DNA of 64,000 nt. Source: Sphingomonas sp. IBVSS2. GTDB lineage: Bacteria > Pseudomonadota > Alphaproteobacteria > Sphingomonadales > Sphingomonadaceae. The stretch covers positions 496,001 through 560,000 of the forward strand of contig NZ_NFUR01000002.1 of the NCBI RefSeq assembly GCF_002127225.1, written 5' to 3'. Positions 41,602-49,961 of this stretch are shown here, piece after piece. The notes beneath the pieces are model-generated. The model had not been told where the DNA came from and did no database searches. It was given only the letters and a program-made list of their open reading frames with translations. The translations under genes were made by a program, and so were the position numbers. Positions within the stretch are counted from its first letter, which is position 1. Each line of letters starts with the position of its first letter.

Positions 41602-43275
41602 ATGGCGTATGTCACAGTAGAGGAATTGGCTGCATCGAATGGTGCTGCGCAAATCGGTTTTGAGCAGGATGGCTTGTCTGCCGTCCCGACCCAGGTGCAG
41701 CAGGAGTTGCGCTTCACTATCCGGCCCGAGCAGTTTGGCGCGCAGGGTGACGGGGTCACCGACGATGCATCCGCGATCAATGCGGCCATTGCGGCGGCGA
41801 ATGCGGCCGGCGGCGGCGTGGTGGCACTCGATGCACGGAATTACGCGGTAGGGTCCCCGATCCTTCTTCAATCGAAGGTGGCTCTGATCGGGAAGGGCAT
41901 GCGCAAGACGACGATAACCCAGATTGGAACCGTTGCTGCTTGGGACGATATGGTCGGGGCCGGCGGAATCGTCACGACGCTGAGCGGCGGCGAATATGAA
42001 AATGTGCGCGTTGCCGGAATGACGGTGCGGGGCATCTATTCCACGCCGATCGCGGATGGCGCGAGTCACTATGCGAAGAACGGCATTTCCTTGATAAACA
42101 TCTGGAACTCTTCGGTCGAGGATTGTCTGGTTTCCGATACCGCCACGGGAATCGTAATGGCCGGCACGGTGGCGGGTGTTGCAGATTACAACAATCTCAT
42201 CGCGCGCTGCGTTACCTATAACGCGCGGTCGTGGAACGCGGCGGGGAATTCGGGCGCTCCGCGCGGTATTACGATGGCAACCGATCGTTCGACGGTGCGC
42301 GACACGATCTCTGACAATTGCTTCACCAGCTATTACGTCGCTACCGACTATGGCACTTATGAGAATTGCCGTGCTTCACGCTGGAGCGATGACGGTTTCT
42401 ACGTAAACGCCAATTATTGCGAATTCACGGATTGCTTCGCGATCGGTGCCGCTAGCCGCGCTGAATCCTCGGGCAGTGGTTTCGCGGTGAATCCGAGCAC
42501 GGGCCACCGATTCAAGGGCTGCGTGGCGATCCATTGCTCGAATGCTGGCATGCGCTTTCGTCACGCTGGCATGGCAGCGCCCAGCGGAAACCAAGTGCTC
42601 GGCTGCCTCTTCAAGGACTGCGGCTATGGCTTTCTTGACGATCTGACGAGCGTGCAACCCTATCCCCAGGCCGTTTCTCGCAACAACAGCTTCATCGGGA
42701 ACATGGCGGATGGCTGCCAGTTGAATGGGTTCATGTTCGTGCGGCAGCAGGCCGGCGTGATCAGCGGCAATATCGCGATAGCCAACAATCAAGCTGGGGT
42801 GACGATTTCCAATCGGGGCGGGATAGCGCTCGCGGAATATTGCCTGGATAATGTGGTTCAGGGTAATATCTGCGACGATATTCAGGGGACGAAGACTCAG
42901 GCTTTCGGTCTCTACAGCTATCCTTCGTCCGTTACCGGTGCTTTGCTGGAGAATACAGGCAACCGGATCGAGCATCGATCGATCTACGGTGTCGATATCT
43001 ATTTCCCGTCGATGCAGGTCGGGACTGCAAGCGCAGCGATCGCAAGTGCGGCCCGAAATGCCGTCGGGACCGTGGTTTTCCCCTTGCGCTTCGAGAACGC
43101 GCCGGTCGTTATCGCCGGTCTGCAGAACGGAAATGCGCTTGCCGATGGCGAGCGGCCCGTATCGGTGAGCGTGTACAACGTCACCGCTACCGGATTCTCC
43201 TTCTCGATCGACGCTTTGGCGGCTGTGGCAGCGAACCGAACGCTGAACATCGGCTGGCAGGCGTCGGTGCGATGA
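41602..43275 (+). CDS. Orphan tailspike-like beta-helix protein with H-type lectin-like C-terminus
   Basis: 557 residues from the ATG at 41602, preceded by AGGAGA; an upstream in-frame ATG lacks a ribosome site. Residues about 1-35 resemble a phage tailspike head-binding stretch, then FTIRPEQFGAQGDGVTDDASAINAAI opens a pectate-lyase-3-type parallel beta-helix (to about 480), whose rungs hold many Asn and Cys (EDCLVSDT, DCFAIGAAS, GCLFKDCGYG). Residues about 485-555 (VVFPLRFENAPVVIAGLQNG, SVSVYNVTATGFSFSI) resemble the H-type lectin domain. No signal peptide. Codon use is visibly more AT-rich than the flanks. Gene neighbours are housekeeping, so it may be acquired. Confidence 0.75.
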   Translation: MAYVTVEELAASNGAAQIGFEQDGLSAVPTQVQQELRFTIRPEQFGAQGDGVTDDASAINAAIAAANAAGGGVVALDARNYAVGSPILLQSKVALIGKGMRKTTITQIGTVAAWDDMVGAGGIVTTLSGGEYENVRVAGMTVRGIYSTPIADGASHYAKNGISLINIWNSSVEDCLVSDTATGIVMAGTVAGVADYNNLIARCVTYNARSWNAAGNSGAPRGITMATDRSTVRDTISDNCFTSYYVATDYGTYENCRASRWSDDGFYVNANYCEFTDCFAIGAASRAESSGSGFAVNPSTGHRFKGCVAIHCSNAGMRFRHAGMAAPSGNQVLGCLFKDCGYGFLDDLTSVQPYPQAVSRNNSFIGNMADGCQLNGFMFVRQQAGVISGNIAIANNQAGVTISNRGGIALAEYCLDNVVQGNICDDIQGTKTQAFGLYSYPSSVTGALLENTGNRIEHRSIYGVDIYFPSMQVGTASAAIASAARNAVGTVVFPLRFENAPVVIAGLQNGNALADGERPVSVSVYNVTATGFSFSIDALAAVAANRTLNIGWQASVR

Positions 43276-43294
43276 TGCGCGTCTGAAGGACTGT

Positions 43295-43318
43295 GTCCGG
43301 CGCCCGACGGCGCCGGAC
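43295..43318 (+). terminator. Strong hairpin after the beta-helix gene
   Basis: GTCCGGCGCC-CGAC-GGCGCCGGAC is a perfect 10-bp stem with a tetraloop, 19 bases after the beta-helix stop and between it and the convergent methyltransferase gene. A weak TTACC follows, so it is a probable terminator. Confidence 0.6.
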
Positions 43319-43348
43319 TTACCTCCCCTGCCGAGATGGTTCTCCCTC

Positions 43349-44200
43349 TCAGCCCTGCTGCTTCACCCGCAAGGCCTCGGCCAGGCTCGTCGTCGCGCTG
43401 CCGCGTCGTGCCGGCTTGGGTTGTGATTCGTCCGGTGCCCAGCCGGTCAGATAGACGATCTCGAAGCGCTCCGCCGTTCTGCCGTCCGGATCGGCGCGCT
43501 CCGCAAAGGCCTGGGCGGCCCCGGCCAGCGTATTGCGGGTGAGGGGCGGGGTGCCGGGCAACAGGTTGGTCGCCGCCATGCCGCGCAAGTCGCGGAGCAG
43601 CGAGAACATGCTGCCATAGCGCACCGTCAGCGTCTCGACATCGGCGACCGGCAGCGCGAAGCCGGCGCGGGTGAGCAGGTCGCCGGCGGCGCGCACGTCG
43701 ATCTGCGGGTGGAAGCGCGCGGCCGGCCGCTCCGCTTCGGCCTTGAGAAAGGCGCCGCGCAGAGTCGCCAGCGTGCCCGCACCCAGGAACGCGCCGAGGA
43801 ACAGCCCATCGGGCCGGAGCGCCCGGCGCGCCAGGGCGAGCGCACCCGGCACGTCGTTGATCTGATCGAGCACGCCCACGCTCACGACCAGATCGAAGCT
43901 CGCCTCGGGAAAGGGGTGGCGGTCCTCATCGGCCTGGATGCCGCCCGCCATCGTGGCGAAACGCGCACCGGCATCGATCCGGGTGACGCGGGCGCCCGGC
44001 AGTTCGAAGCCGCCGCCGAAGCTGCCCAGGTCGAGCACGTCGCCGAACGCGCGCGTCACCGCCGCCAGCCGGTCCTGGATCCCCTCGAGCATGTGCTCGC
44101 GCACGAACCCCTCATAGTGGCGGGCGGCGCGGTCCCGGCGCTTGCGGCGCAGGGCGCGGTCGAAAATCTCGGAGGAATCGCTGGGTCCATTATGGGGCAT
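43349..44200 (-). CDS. SAM-dependent methyltransferase, BioC/NDUFAF5-like
   Basis: 283 residues from the ATG at 44200. The motif DVLDLGSFGGGFE is an altered SAM-binding loop (G-x-G-x-G region with Ser/Phe), followed by VTRIDAGARFA, SFDLVVSVGVLDQINDVPGAL and a C-terminal region with ERFEIVYLTGWAPDESQPKPARRGSA-type end. The DLVVS...L-x-W/Q-x-N-D pattern matches the BioC/NDUFAF5 group. The NDUFAF5 homolog hydroxylates an NADH-dehydrogenase subunit; which reaction this one does is unknown. It is divergent from comF. Confidence 0.8.
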   Translation of the reverse strand: MPHNGPSDSSEIFDRALRRKRRDRAARHYEGFVREHMLEGIQDRLAAVTRAFGDVLDLGSFGGGFELPGARVTRIDAGARFATMAGGIQADEDRHPFPEASFDLVVSVGVLDQINDVPGALALARRALRPDGLFLGAFLGAGTLATLRGAFLKAEAERPAARFHPQIDVRAAGDLLTRAGFALPVADVETLTVRYGSMFSLLRDLRGMAATNLLPGTPPLTRNTLAGAAQAFAERADPDGRTAERFEIVYLTGWAPDESQPKPARRGSATTSLAEALRVKQQG

Positions 44201-44242
44201 GGCGCGCTTGTGCGCCGCCGCGCCGCCGGGGACAAGGCAGGC

Positions 44243-44989
44243 ATGGCCCGGTTCCGCGACTATTGCGCTCCCATGCGCCACATCGCGGATCTCGCGTTGC
44301 CGCCGCGTTGCCCGGGCTGCGGCACGATCACGCCGGCGGACCATCGCTTCTGCGCCGCCTGCTGGGCCAGCCTCCGCTTCCTCGGCCCGCCCTGGTGCGC
44401 CGCCTGCCACGCCCCCTTCGATCACGACCGGGGCGAAGGCGCGTGCTGCGCCGCCTGCATCGCCGATCCGCCGCCGCATGACGGCGTGCGCGCCGCAGTC
44501 GCCTATGGCGAGGTGGCGCGGGCGATCGCGCTCAAGCTCAAATATTCGGGACGGCTCGCCTGCGCCGCCACCATGGCGCGCGCCATGGCCCGGCTGATGC
44601 CGGCTGAGGCCGAACTGCTGGTCCCGGTGCCGCTCCATCGCTGGCGGCTCTGGTCGCGCGGCTACAACCAGGCCGGGCTGATCGCAGCCTCCCTCTCCCG
44701 GGCGCATGGCGTGCCGTTCGCGCCCGATCTGCTGCGCCGGGTAAAGGCCACGCCGGTGCTGCGCGGTCTCGGTGCGCCGGCCCGTGCAAGAGCGGTCGCC
44801 GGTGCCTTCGCGCTCGCGCCGGATGCCCGCGCGCGCCTTGCCGGCAGGACGGTGATGCTGGTCGACGATGTCCATACCAGCGGCGCCACCGCCGGTGCCT
44901 GTGTTCGGGCGCTCAAGCGCGGCGGCGCGGCGCGGGTGATCCTTCTGTGCTGGGCGCGCGTTCTGGCAGAAGGAGAGGGCGCGGATTGA
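44243..44989 (+). CDS. comF: ComF-family amidophosphoribosyltransferase-like protein
   Basis: 248 residues from the ATG at 44243. An N-terminal zinc-ribbon with four Cys (PRCPGCGTITPADHRFCAACW) precedes the PRTase domain, whose PRPP-binding loop is VMLVDDVHTSGATAGAC. ComF proteins assist DNA uptake or repair in competence; the activity is unclear. It is divergent from the methyltransferase and 34 bases ahead of the glutaredoxin gene. Confidence 0.9.
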   Translation: MARFRDYCAPMRHIADLALPPRCPGCGTITPADHRFCAACWASLRFLGPPWCAACHAPFDHDRGEGACCAACIADPPPHDGVRAAVAYGEVARAIALKLKYSGRLACAATMARAMARLMPAEAELLVPVPLHRWRLWSRGYNQAGLIAASLSRAHGVPFAPDLLRRVKATPVLRGLGAPARARAVAGAFALAPDARARLAGRTVMLVDDVHTSGATAGACVRALKRGGAARVILLCWARVLAEGEGAD

Positions 44990-45023
44990 CAAGCGCCCGG
45001 CACGACCACAGGTGTATCCGGCA

Positions 45024-45281
45024 ATGCCCAAGATCGAAATCTACACCAAGGCGTTCTGCCCCTATTGCTACCGCGCCAAGGCGCTGCTCGACGGCAAGCA
45101 CGCGGAATATGAGGAGATCGACATCTCGATGGGCGGCCCGCGCCGCGCCGAGATGGTCGATCGCGCCCATGGCCGCACCACCGTCCCCCAGATCTTCATT
45201 GCCGGCAAGCATATCGGCGGATCCGACGACCTGGCGGCGCTCGACGCGCGGGGCGGGCTCGATCCGCTGCTCGCTGCCTGA
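45024..45281 (+). CDS. grxC: Glutaredoxin 3
   Basis: 85 residues from the ATG at 45024. The redox motif C-P-Y-C is at residues 12-15 (AFCPYCYRAKALL), the cis-proline loop is TTVPQIFIAGKHIGG and SDDLAALDARG is the GSH-binding end. It reduces protein and GSH-mixed disulfides. It sits in the comF-grxC-DUF1178 cluster, a common order in sphingomonads. Confidence 0.94.
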   Translation: MPKIEIYTKAFCPYCYRAKALLDGKHAEYEEIDISMGGPRRAEMVDRAHGRTTVPQIFIAGKHIGGSDDLAALDARGGLDPLLAA

Positions 45282-45296
45282 CGGGATCGGGCGCCC

Positions 45297-45755
45297 GTGA
45301 TCGTCTTCGACCTCAAATGCGGCGCCGGCCATGTCTTCGAGGCGTGGTTCGGGTCGAGCGCGGCCTATGAAGGCCAGCGCGCCGCCGGGCTGGTCGCCTG
45401 CCCGATGTGCGGCAGCGCGGAGGTCGCCAAGGCAGTGATGGCGCCCAATGTCGGCACCAAGGGCAACCAGGTGCCGACGCCCGCCCCGGCCGAGCGGGGG
45501 CAGCCGGCACTCCCGCCCGAAATGCTCAAGGCCGCCATGGCTGCACTGGCTGGCGCGCAGGCGAAGCTGCTCGAGGGTTCGCAATGGGTGGGCACCGCCT
45601 TTGCCGACAAGGCGCGCGCAATGCATCTGGGCGAGGCGCCGGCCGCGCCGATCCACGGCCAGGCCTCCCGCGCCGAAGCCGAGGCGCTGATCGAGGAAGG
45701 CGTCCCCGTCGCCCCGCTGCCGCTACCGGTGGTCCCGCCCGAGGCCTGCAATTGA
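45297..45755 (+). CDS. DUF1178-family protein
   Basis: 152 residues from a GTG start. The N-terminus MIVFDLKCGAGHVFEAWFGSS and ACPMCGSAEVAKAVMAPNV contain the paired Cys (CG and CPMCG) of a zinc-ribbon-like finger that defines DUF1178, followed by an Ala/Pro linker and a C-terminal helical segment. Function unknown. It follows the grxC stop by 15 bases. Confidence 0.88.
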   Translation: MIVFDLKCGAGHVFEAWFGSSAAYEGQRAAGLVACPMCGSAEVAKAVMAPNVGTKGNQVPTPAPAERGQPALPPEMLKAAMAALAGAQAKLLEGSQWVGTAFADKARAMHLGEAPAAPIHGQASRAEAEALIEEGVPVAPLPLPVVPPEACN

Positions 45756-45801
45756 CCGGCCGCGCCGGGCCCGATACGACGCGCCTCCGAAACCCAATTG
45801 T

Positions 45802-45878
45802 GCCCCGGTAGCTCAGCAGGACAGAGCAACGGTTTCCTAAACCGCAGGTCGGGAGTTCGAGTCTCTCCCGGGGCACCA
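45802..45878 (+). tRNA. tRNA-Arg (anticodon CCT)
   Basis: Acceptor GCCCCGG pairs with CCGGGGC, the D arm is GCTCAGC-AGGACAGAGC, the anticodon loop TTCCTAA gives CCT, the T arm is GGGAG-TTCGAGT-CTCTC, and CCA is encoded (45876-45878). The outermost anticodon-stem pair is A-C. It follows the DUF1178 gene. Confidence 0.95.
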
Positions 45879-45921
45879 TTTTGTTGGAAGGCCTTCGCAC
45901 AAGCTCAGGCGCGCGTTCGCC

Positions 45922-46992
45922 CTACAGCGCCACGCCGAGCCCGCGCCCGATCGCCCGCACCCGGCCGATCAACGGCGAGATCAGCCGGTCCGGATCGTTG
46001 GCCGGCAGGTTCACGCCATCGGGCAGCACGCCCATCGCCTCGCGCAGCGTCACCGCGCCCTGGCGCAGCGCGGGGCGGGCGACCAGCCACCAGAGGCGGG
46101 CATGCTCGCCGTCCACTTCGATCCGCTCCTGCCGGGTGAGCGGCGTGCGGGCGACATGGTCGGCATGGAGCGCGGCGAGGATGCGCGAGAGGCGGCTCAG
46201 CGTGCCGAGGTCGGGCACCGGCTCGCGCGCCATGAAATAGCGCACCACCAGCTCGGCATTGGCCTGCACCGCCTCGGGCTCGAACACGCCGGCATAGCGC
46301 CCGGCGAGCACGCGCGCGGCACTGGCGGCCATCATCTCGGCATAGCGCTTCGAGGCGCCGCCGGGGTGGCAGCGATAGAGGAGCTGGGCCTCGTCGAGCC
46401 GGGCGATCTGCCCGAAGCGGCCGAGCCGGTGATAGAGGTCGAAATCCTCGGCGTAGCGCACCTGCGGGCGCTCGAACGGCTCGAGCAGCCGCGCGGCCTC
46501 GGCGCGGAACATGACGCTGGACCAGACCAGCGGGTTCTGGGTGAGGAGCAGCCAGTCGATGGTCGCCGGGGTGAGCGGTCGATCGCCCGGCCAGGGCGTG
46601 AGGCGGCCGTCCTCGAGCAGTTCGGCCGCGGTGGCGACGAGCACGGTGCCGGGATTGGCGTCGAGATGGGCGACCTGCGCGGCGAAGCGGCCGGGCTTGC
46701 ACAGATCGTCCTGGTCGAGCCCGGCGATGTAGCGCCCGCGCGCCGTGGCGAAGGCCTGGTTGCGGGCGAGGACGGGGCCGCCATTGGCTTCGGCATGGAG
46801 GATGGCGATGCGCGGATCGGTGAAGGTGGCGAGCAGGGCGCGGGTGTCGTCGGTCGAGCAGTCGTCGACGATCACCAGCTCCCAGTCGGCAAAGTCCTGG
46901 GCCAGGACGGAGTCGATCGTCGCGCCGATCCAGGCCGCACCGTTATAGGCCGGCATGATGACCGAGATCGCGGGGGCGGGCAGGCCGTTCAT
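45922..46992 (-). CDS. GT2-family glycosyltransferase
   Basis: 356 residues from the ATG at 46992, which overlaps the stop of the fused enzyme gene upstream (ATGA at 46989-46992). GT-A motifs: ISVIMPAYNGAAWIGATIDSVL, DWELVIVDDCSTDDT, and IAGLDQDD carrying the metal-binding D-x-D, with a later YAEDFDLYHR acceptor-site pattern. It lacks membrane helices, so it is a cytosolic or peripheral transferase. The coupling suggests it adds or uses a sugar made by the upstream enzyme. Confidence 0.92.
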   Translation of the reverse strand: MNGLPAPAISVIMPAYNGAAWIGATIDSVLAQDFADWELVIVDDCSTDDTRALLATFTDPRIAILHAEANGGPVLARNQAFATARGRYIAGLDQDDLCKPGRFAAQVAHLDANPGTVLVATAAELLEDGRLTPWPGDRPLTPATIDWLLLTQNPLVWSSVMFRAEAARLLEPFERPQVRYAEDFDLYHRLGRFGQIARLDEAQLLYRCHPGGASKRYAEMMAASAARVLAGRYAGVFEPEAVQANAELVVRYFMAREPVPDLGTLSRLSRILAALHADHVARTPLTRQERIEVDGEHARLWWLVARPALRQGAVTLREAMGVLPDGVNLPANDPDRLISPLIGRVRAIGRGLGVAL

Positions 46993-49472
46993 GCGGCGAG
47001 ACTCACGGCCTGGCCGAGCAGCTGGTCGACGATCAGCTGGCCGACATCGTTCTGCCACTGCCACAGGCCGTTGGCCTTGCCCTTGAAGCTCTTCTCGCCG
47101 CCCAGCCTGCCTTCGGGGACGAAGCCGGCGGCGAGGCCGATGCCATAGGCGCCGGGCAGCGGCTGTCCGTCCGCGTCGCTGACGCGGCAGAGCTGGTCGG
47201 CCAGGCGCGGACGGCCCGGTGCGTGGGCGGCAAGGGCGATGCGCTGGCCCGCCGCGTCGAACAAGGGCAGGGCGTGCGGGCGATAGCCAAGCGCGGCGAC
47301 GATCACATCGGCTTCGGCGAGGATGCGGGCGGCCGCGGGATCCGGGCCGGCAAGCTGGTGGAGCCGGACGCGGGGATCGGGGGTACGGCCGCCGATGCGG
47401 AGCATGCGCAGCACCAGCTCGCGCGCTTCGAGCCGGAAGCCGGCCAGGCGATAGACGAAACCCGAAAGCGGGCAGATGTCGTCGGGGCCGAAATCGGTGA
47501 AGCCGTCGGCATGGGCCGCCTCGGCATTGGGATACCAGGGGCGCAGTGCCTCGCGGTGGAGCAGGCTCAGGCTCTCGGCGCCGAACGGGATGTCGGACTT
47601 GAGGAGGAGGACGGCGGAGGCGATTGCCGAGGTGGAGGCGCCGATGATCGCGATGCGCGGGGCACGGCTATGGGCGATGCGGGCGCGCAGCCGCTCCATG
47701 CCGCCAGTGCGCAGCATGTCGTCGCACAGCATCAGCCGTTCGCCGGCCTGCTCGCCCAGCTGCGCGCCGGCGACCGTGGCGGCGGCAATGTCGCTGGCCG
47801 ACTGATATCCGCCGGTGGCAAGGACGATGTTCTTGGAGAGCAGGTCGCGTTCGGCCCCGGTGGCGAGATCGCGGATGCGGGTCTGCCACAGGCCGGCGGC
47901 GGTACGGCGGCTGTCGAGCACTTCGTGGCCGGTGTGCACGCGGCCGCCGCTCTCGGCCAGGATCGCGCCGATGCGCTGGCCCATCGCCTCCAGGAAGGGG
48001 CCGGTGCGATGGAGGGGGACGCCGAGCTTGCCGGCATAGCGGGCGATCTCGCGTGCGGCGGGGTGATCGATCAGCGCGGCGATGCCCGGTTCGGGATTGT
48101 CCTTCACCGCGCTGAGGAAGGTCTCGGCGGTGCTGTCCGAGGTGATGGCATAGTTGGGCAGCTGGCCGGCGCCGAGGCTTGGCCCGCGCTCGATCACGGC
48201 AAGGCCGGCGCCGAGTTCGCGCAGCTTGCCCCGCTTGCTCGCCGAGATGAGGAAGGCGATGCCGGCCGGGCCGCCGCCGACCAGGACCGTGGAAAGAACC
48301 TTGGGCTGCGGCGCGGGGACGACGATGTGCGGCTTGCGGAGCGCGGCATGGAGGGCGTCGCAGACGGTGGCGACACCGGCTTCGGTCATGGCGTCGGTGA
48401 CCGGAAGCGAGAGCATCCGGGCGGCGAGATCGTCGGCAACGGGCGTGGGATACAGCAGGCTCTCGCGCTGGAAATAGGGCTGCTGGGCGAGGTGCGGCGC
48501 GAAATAATGGCCGCTGCCGATGCCCTTGCCGGCGAGTTCCGCGATCACGGCGGCACGATCGATGCCTCGCGGCAGGAGCATCGGCATGAACTGCGCGACC
48601 TGGCGGGCGGCGCTGGTCGCCTGCAGCGTGACGGCGTCGCCGAGACAGGCGCGGTAGGCGCGGTCGAGCGCGGCGCGATGCTCGGCAACCGCATCGATTT
48701 CGTCGAGCTTGGCGAGCGCGAGCAGGCCAAGCACTTCAGGCAGCTTGGCGTTGGTGCCCGGCTCGGTCGCCGAGCGCGGGAGGCCGAAGCCGAAATTGTG
48801 CATGCGGCGCAGCGCGTCGATCCGCTCGGCGTCGGCGCTATAGACGAGCCCGCCCTCGGCGGTTGCGAAGGTCTTGGTCGCGTGCATCGAGAAGACGCTG
48901 GCGAAGGTGGCGCCGGTGCCGAAGCCGCGGCCGGCGGCGTCGAGGCTGCCGAGCGAGGCGGCGCCATCGACCACGACGCCGACATCATGCTGTTCCGAAA
49001 GCCGGGCGTAGCGGGCCAGGTCGATGCAGGTGCCGAAGGTGTCGTAGGGGACGAGCACCGCGATCTCGCCGGCATGGCGGGCGAGCGCGGCTTCCTCGGC
49101 CTCGGCGCATGCCGCCCAGTCGGCGGGGTTGCTGTCGATGAGGATCGGCGTCAGCCCGGCCCAGATCGCGGCATGTGCGGTGGCGGCGAACGTGAAGCTC
49201 GGGATCAGGGCATATTTGCCCCTGCGGCCCTCCGCCGCCTGGCGGATGGCCAGGATCAGGCCGATCGTGGCATTGTTGACCGCCAGCGCCGCGCCCTGGC
49301 CGCCGAACAGTTCGGCGACTGCCCGGCTCTCGAATTCACGGACGACCGGGCCGCCATTGCTGTAGACGCCGCGCGCCTCGATGGATCGCAGCGCCTCGGT
49401 CAGCTTGCTCAGCCGCGGTGGCCGCGGCGCGATCAGCGGAAATTCGTGCATGTCCCCGGCAAGGTCCCTCAT
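46989..49472 (-). CDS. Fused DegT/DnrJ-type aminotransferase and FAD-dependent monooxygenase-like protein
   Basis: 827 residues, two enzymes in one chain. N-terminal half (about 1-370): DegT/DnrJ/EryC1 PLP aminotransferase with D159 in VGVVVDGAASLG and the PLP-binding K190 in SMHATKTFATAEGG. C-terminal half (about 385-827): a flavoprotein with FAD loop VLVGGGPAGIAFLIS (387-400) and a second Rossmann loop GASTSA (601-606), resembling lysine/ornithine N-monooxygenases or related flavin dependent enzymes; YAITSDSTAETF is also typical. Making an amino group and oxidising it would yield a hydroxylamine- or nitro-bearing sugar or amino acid. The downstream GT2 is translationally coupled. An ATG at 49451 is an alternative start. 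Confidence 0.85.
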   Translation of the reverse strand: MRDLAGDMHEFPLIAPRPPRLSKLTEALRSIEARGVYSNGGPVVREFESRAVAELFGGQGAALAVNNATIGLILAIRQAAEGRRGKYALIPSFTFAATAHAAIWAGLTPILIDSNPADWAACAEAEEAALARHAGEIAVLVPYDTFGTCIDLARYARLSEQHDVGVVVDGAASLGSLDAAGRGFGTGATFASVFSMHATKTFATAEGGLVYSADAERIDALRRMHNFGFGLPRSATEPGTNAKLPEVLGLLALAKLDEIDAVAEHRAALDRAYRACLGDAVTLQATSAARQVAQFMPMLLPRGIDRAAVIAELAGKGIGSGHYFAPHLAQQPYFQRESLLYPTPVADDLAARMLSLPVTDAMTEAGVATVCDALHAALRKPHIVVPAPQPKVLSTVLVGGGPAGIAFLISASKRGKLRELGAGLAVIERGPSLGAGQLPNYAITSDSTAETFLSAVKDNPEPGIAALIDHPAAREIARYAGKLGVPLHRTGPFLEAMGQRIGAILAESGGRVHTGHEVLDSRRTAAGLWQTRIRDLATGAERDLLSKNIVLATGGYQSASDIAAATVAGAQLGEQAGERLMLCDDMLRTGGMERLRARIAHSRAPRIAIIGASTSAIASAVLLLKSDIPFGAESLSLLHREALRPWYPNAEAAHADGFTDFGPDDICPLSGFVYRLAGFRLEARELVLRMLRIGGRTPDPRVRLHQLAGPDPAAARILAEADVIVAALGYRPHALPLFDAAGQRIALAAHAPGRPRLADQLCRVSDADGQPLPGAYGIGLAAGFVPEGRLGGEKSFKGKANGLWQWQNDVGQLIVDQLLGQAVSLAA

Positions 49473-49502
49473 CCCGATGCCGAAGCTATGCGCGATGGTC
49501 TC

Positions 49503-49961
49503 CTAATATTGCGTAAGGGTGCGCTTCAGCGCCACCAACTCGCGATCGAGCGCCTGGAGAAAGGTCGAGCGGTCGGCGGAGGAGAAGGGCCGGGGGCCGC
49601 CGATCTGGTCGCCGCCGGCGCGCAGATCGGCCATGATCGCCCGGGTCGCGATCGCCGCGCCGATGGAGCTGGTGGTGAATGGCTTGCCGTTCGGGGCCAG
49701 CACCTTCGATCCTGCCTTGAGCGCGCGGTCGGCCAGCAGGATATCGGCGGTGATCACCACCGTGTCCGCGCCGGCCCGTTCGGCGATCCAGTCGTCGGCG
49801 GCATCGAAGCCGTCGCTCACCACCTGGCGGCTGACGAGCGGGTGCTTGGGCACGCGCAGCCATGCATTGCTCACGATCACCACCGGCACCTCGTGCCGCC
49901 AGGCGACCCTGTAGACCTCGTCCTTCACCGGGCAGGCATCGGCGTCGACGAGGACCTTCAC
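49503..49961 (-). CDS. YaiI/YqxD-family (DUF188) protein
   Basis: 152 residues from a GTG start overlapping the helicase stop (GTGA at 49958-49961). DUF188 signature: VKVLVDADACPVKDEVYRVA, then VIVSNAWL, and DTVVITADILLADRAL with the PIN-like Asp residues. The PIN-like fold suggests a nuclease, but activity is not established for this family. It follows the DEAD-box gene on the same strand. Confidence 0.9.
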   Translation of the reverse strand: MKVLVDADACPVKDEVYRVAWRHEVPVVIVSNAWLRVPKHPLVSRQVVSDGFDAADDWIAERAGADTVVITADILLADRALKAGSKVLAPNGKPFTTSSIGAAIATRAIMADLRAGGDQIGGPRPFSSADRSTFLQALDRELVALKRTLTQY

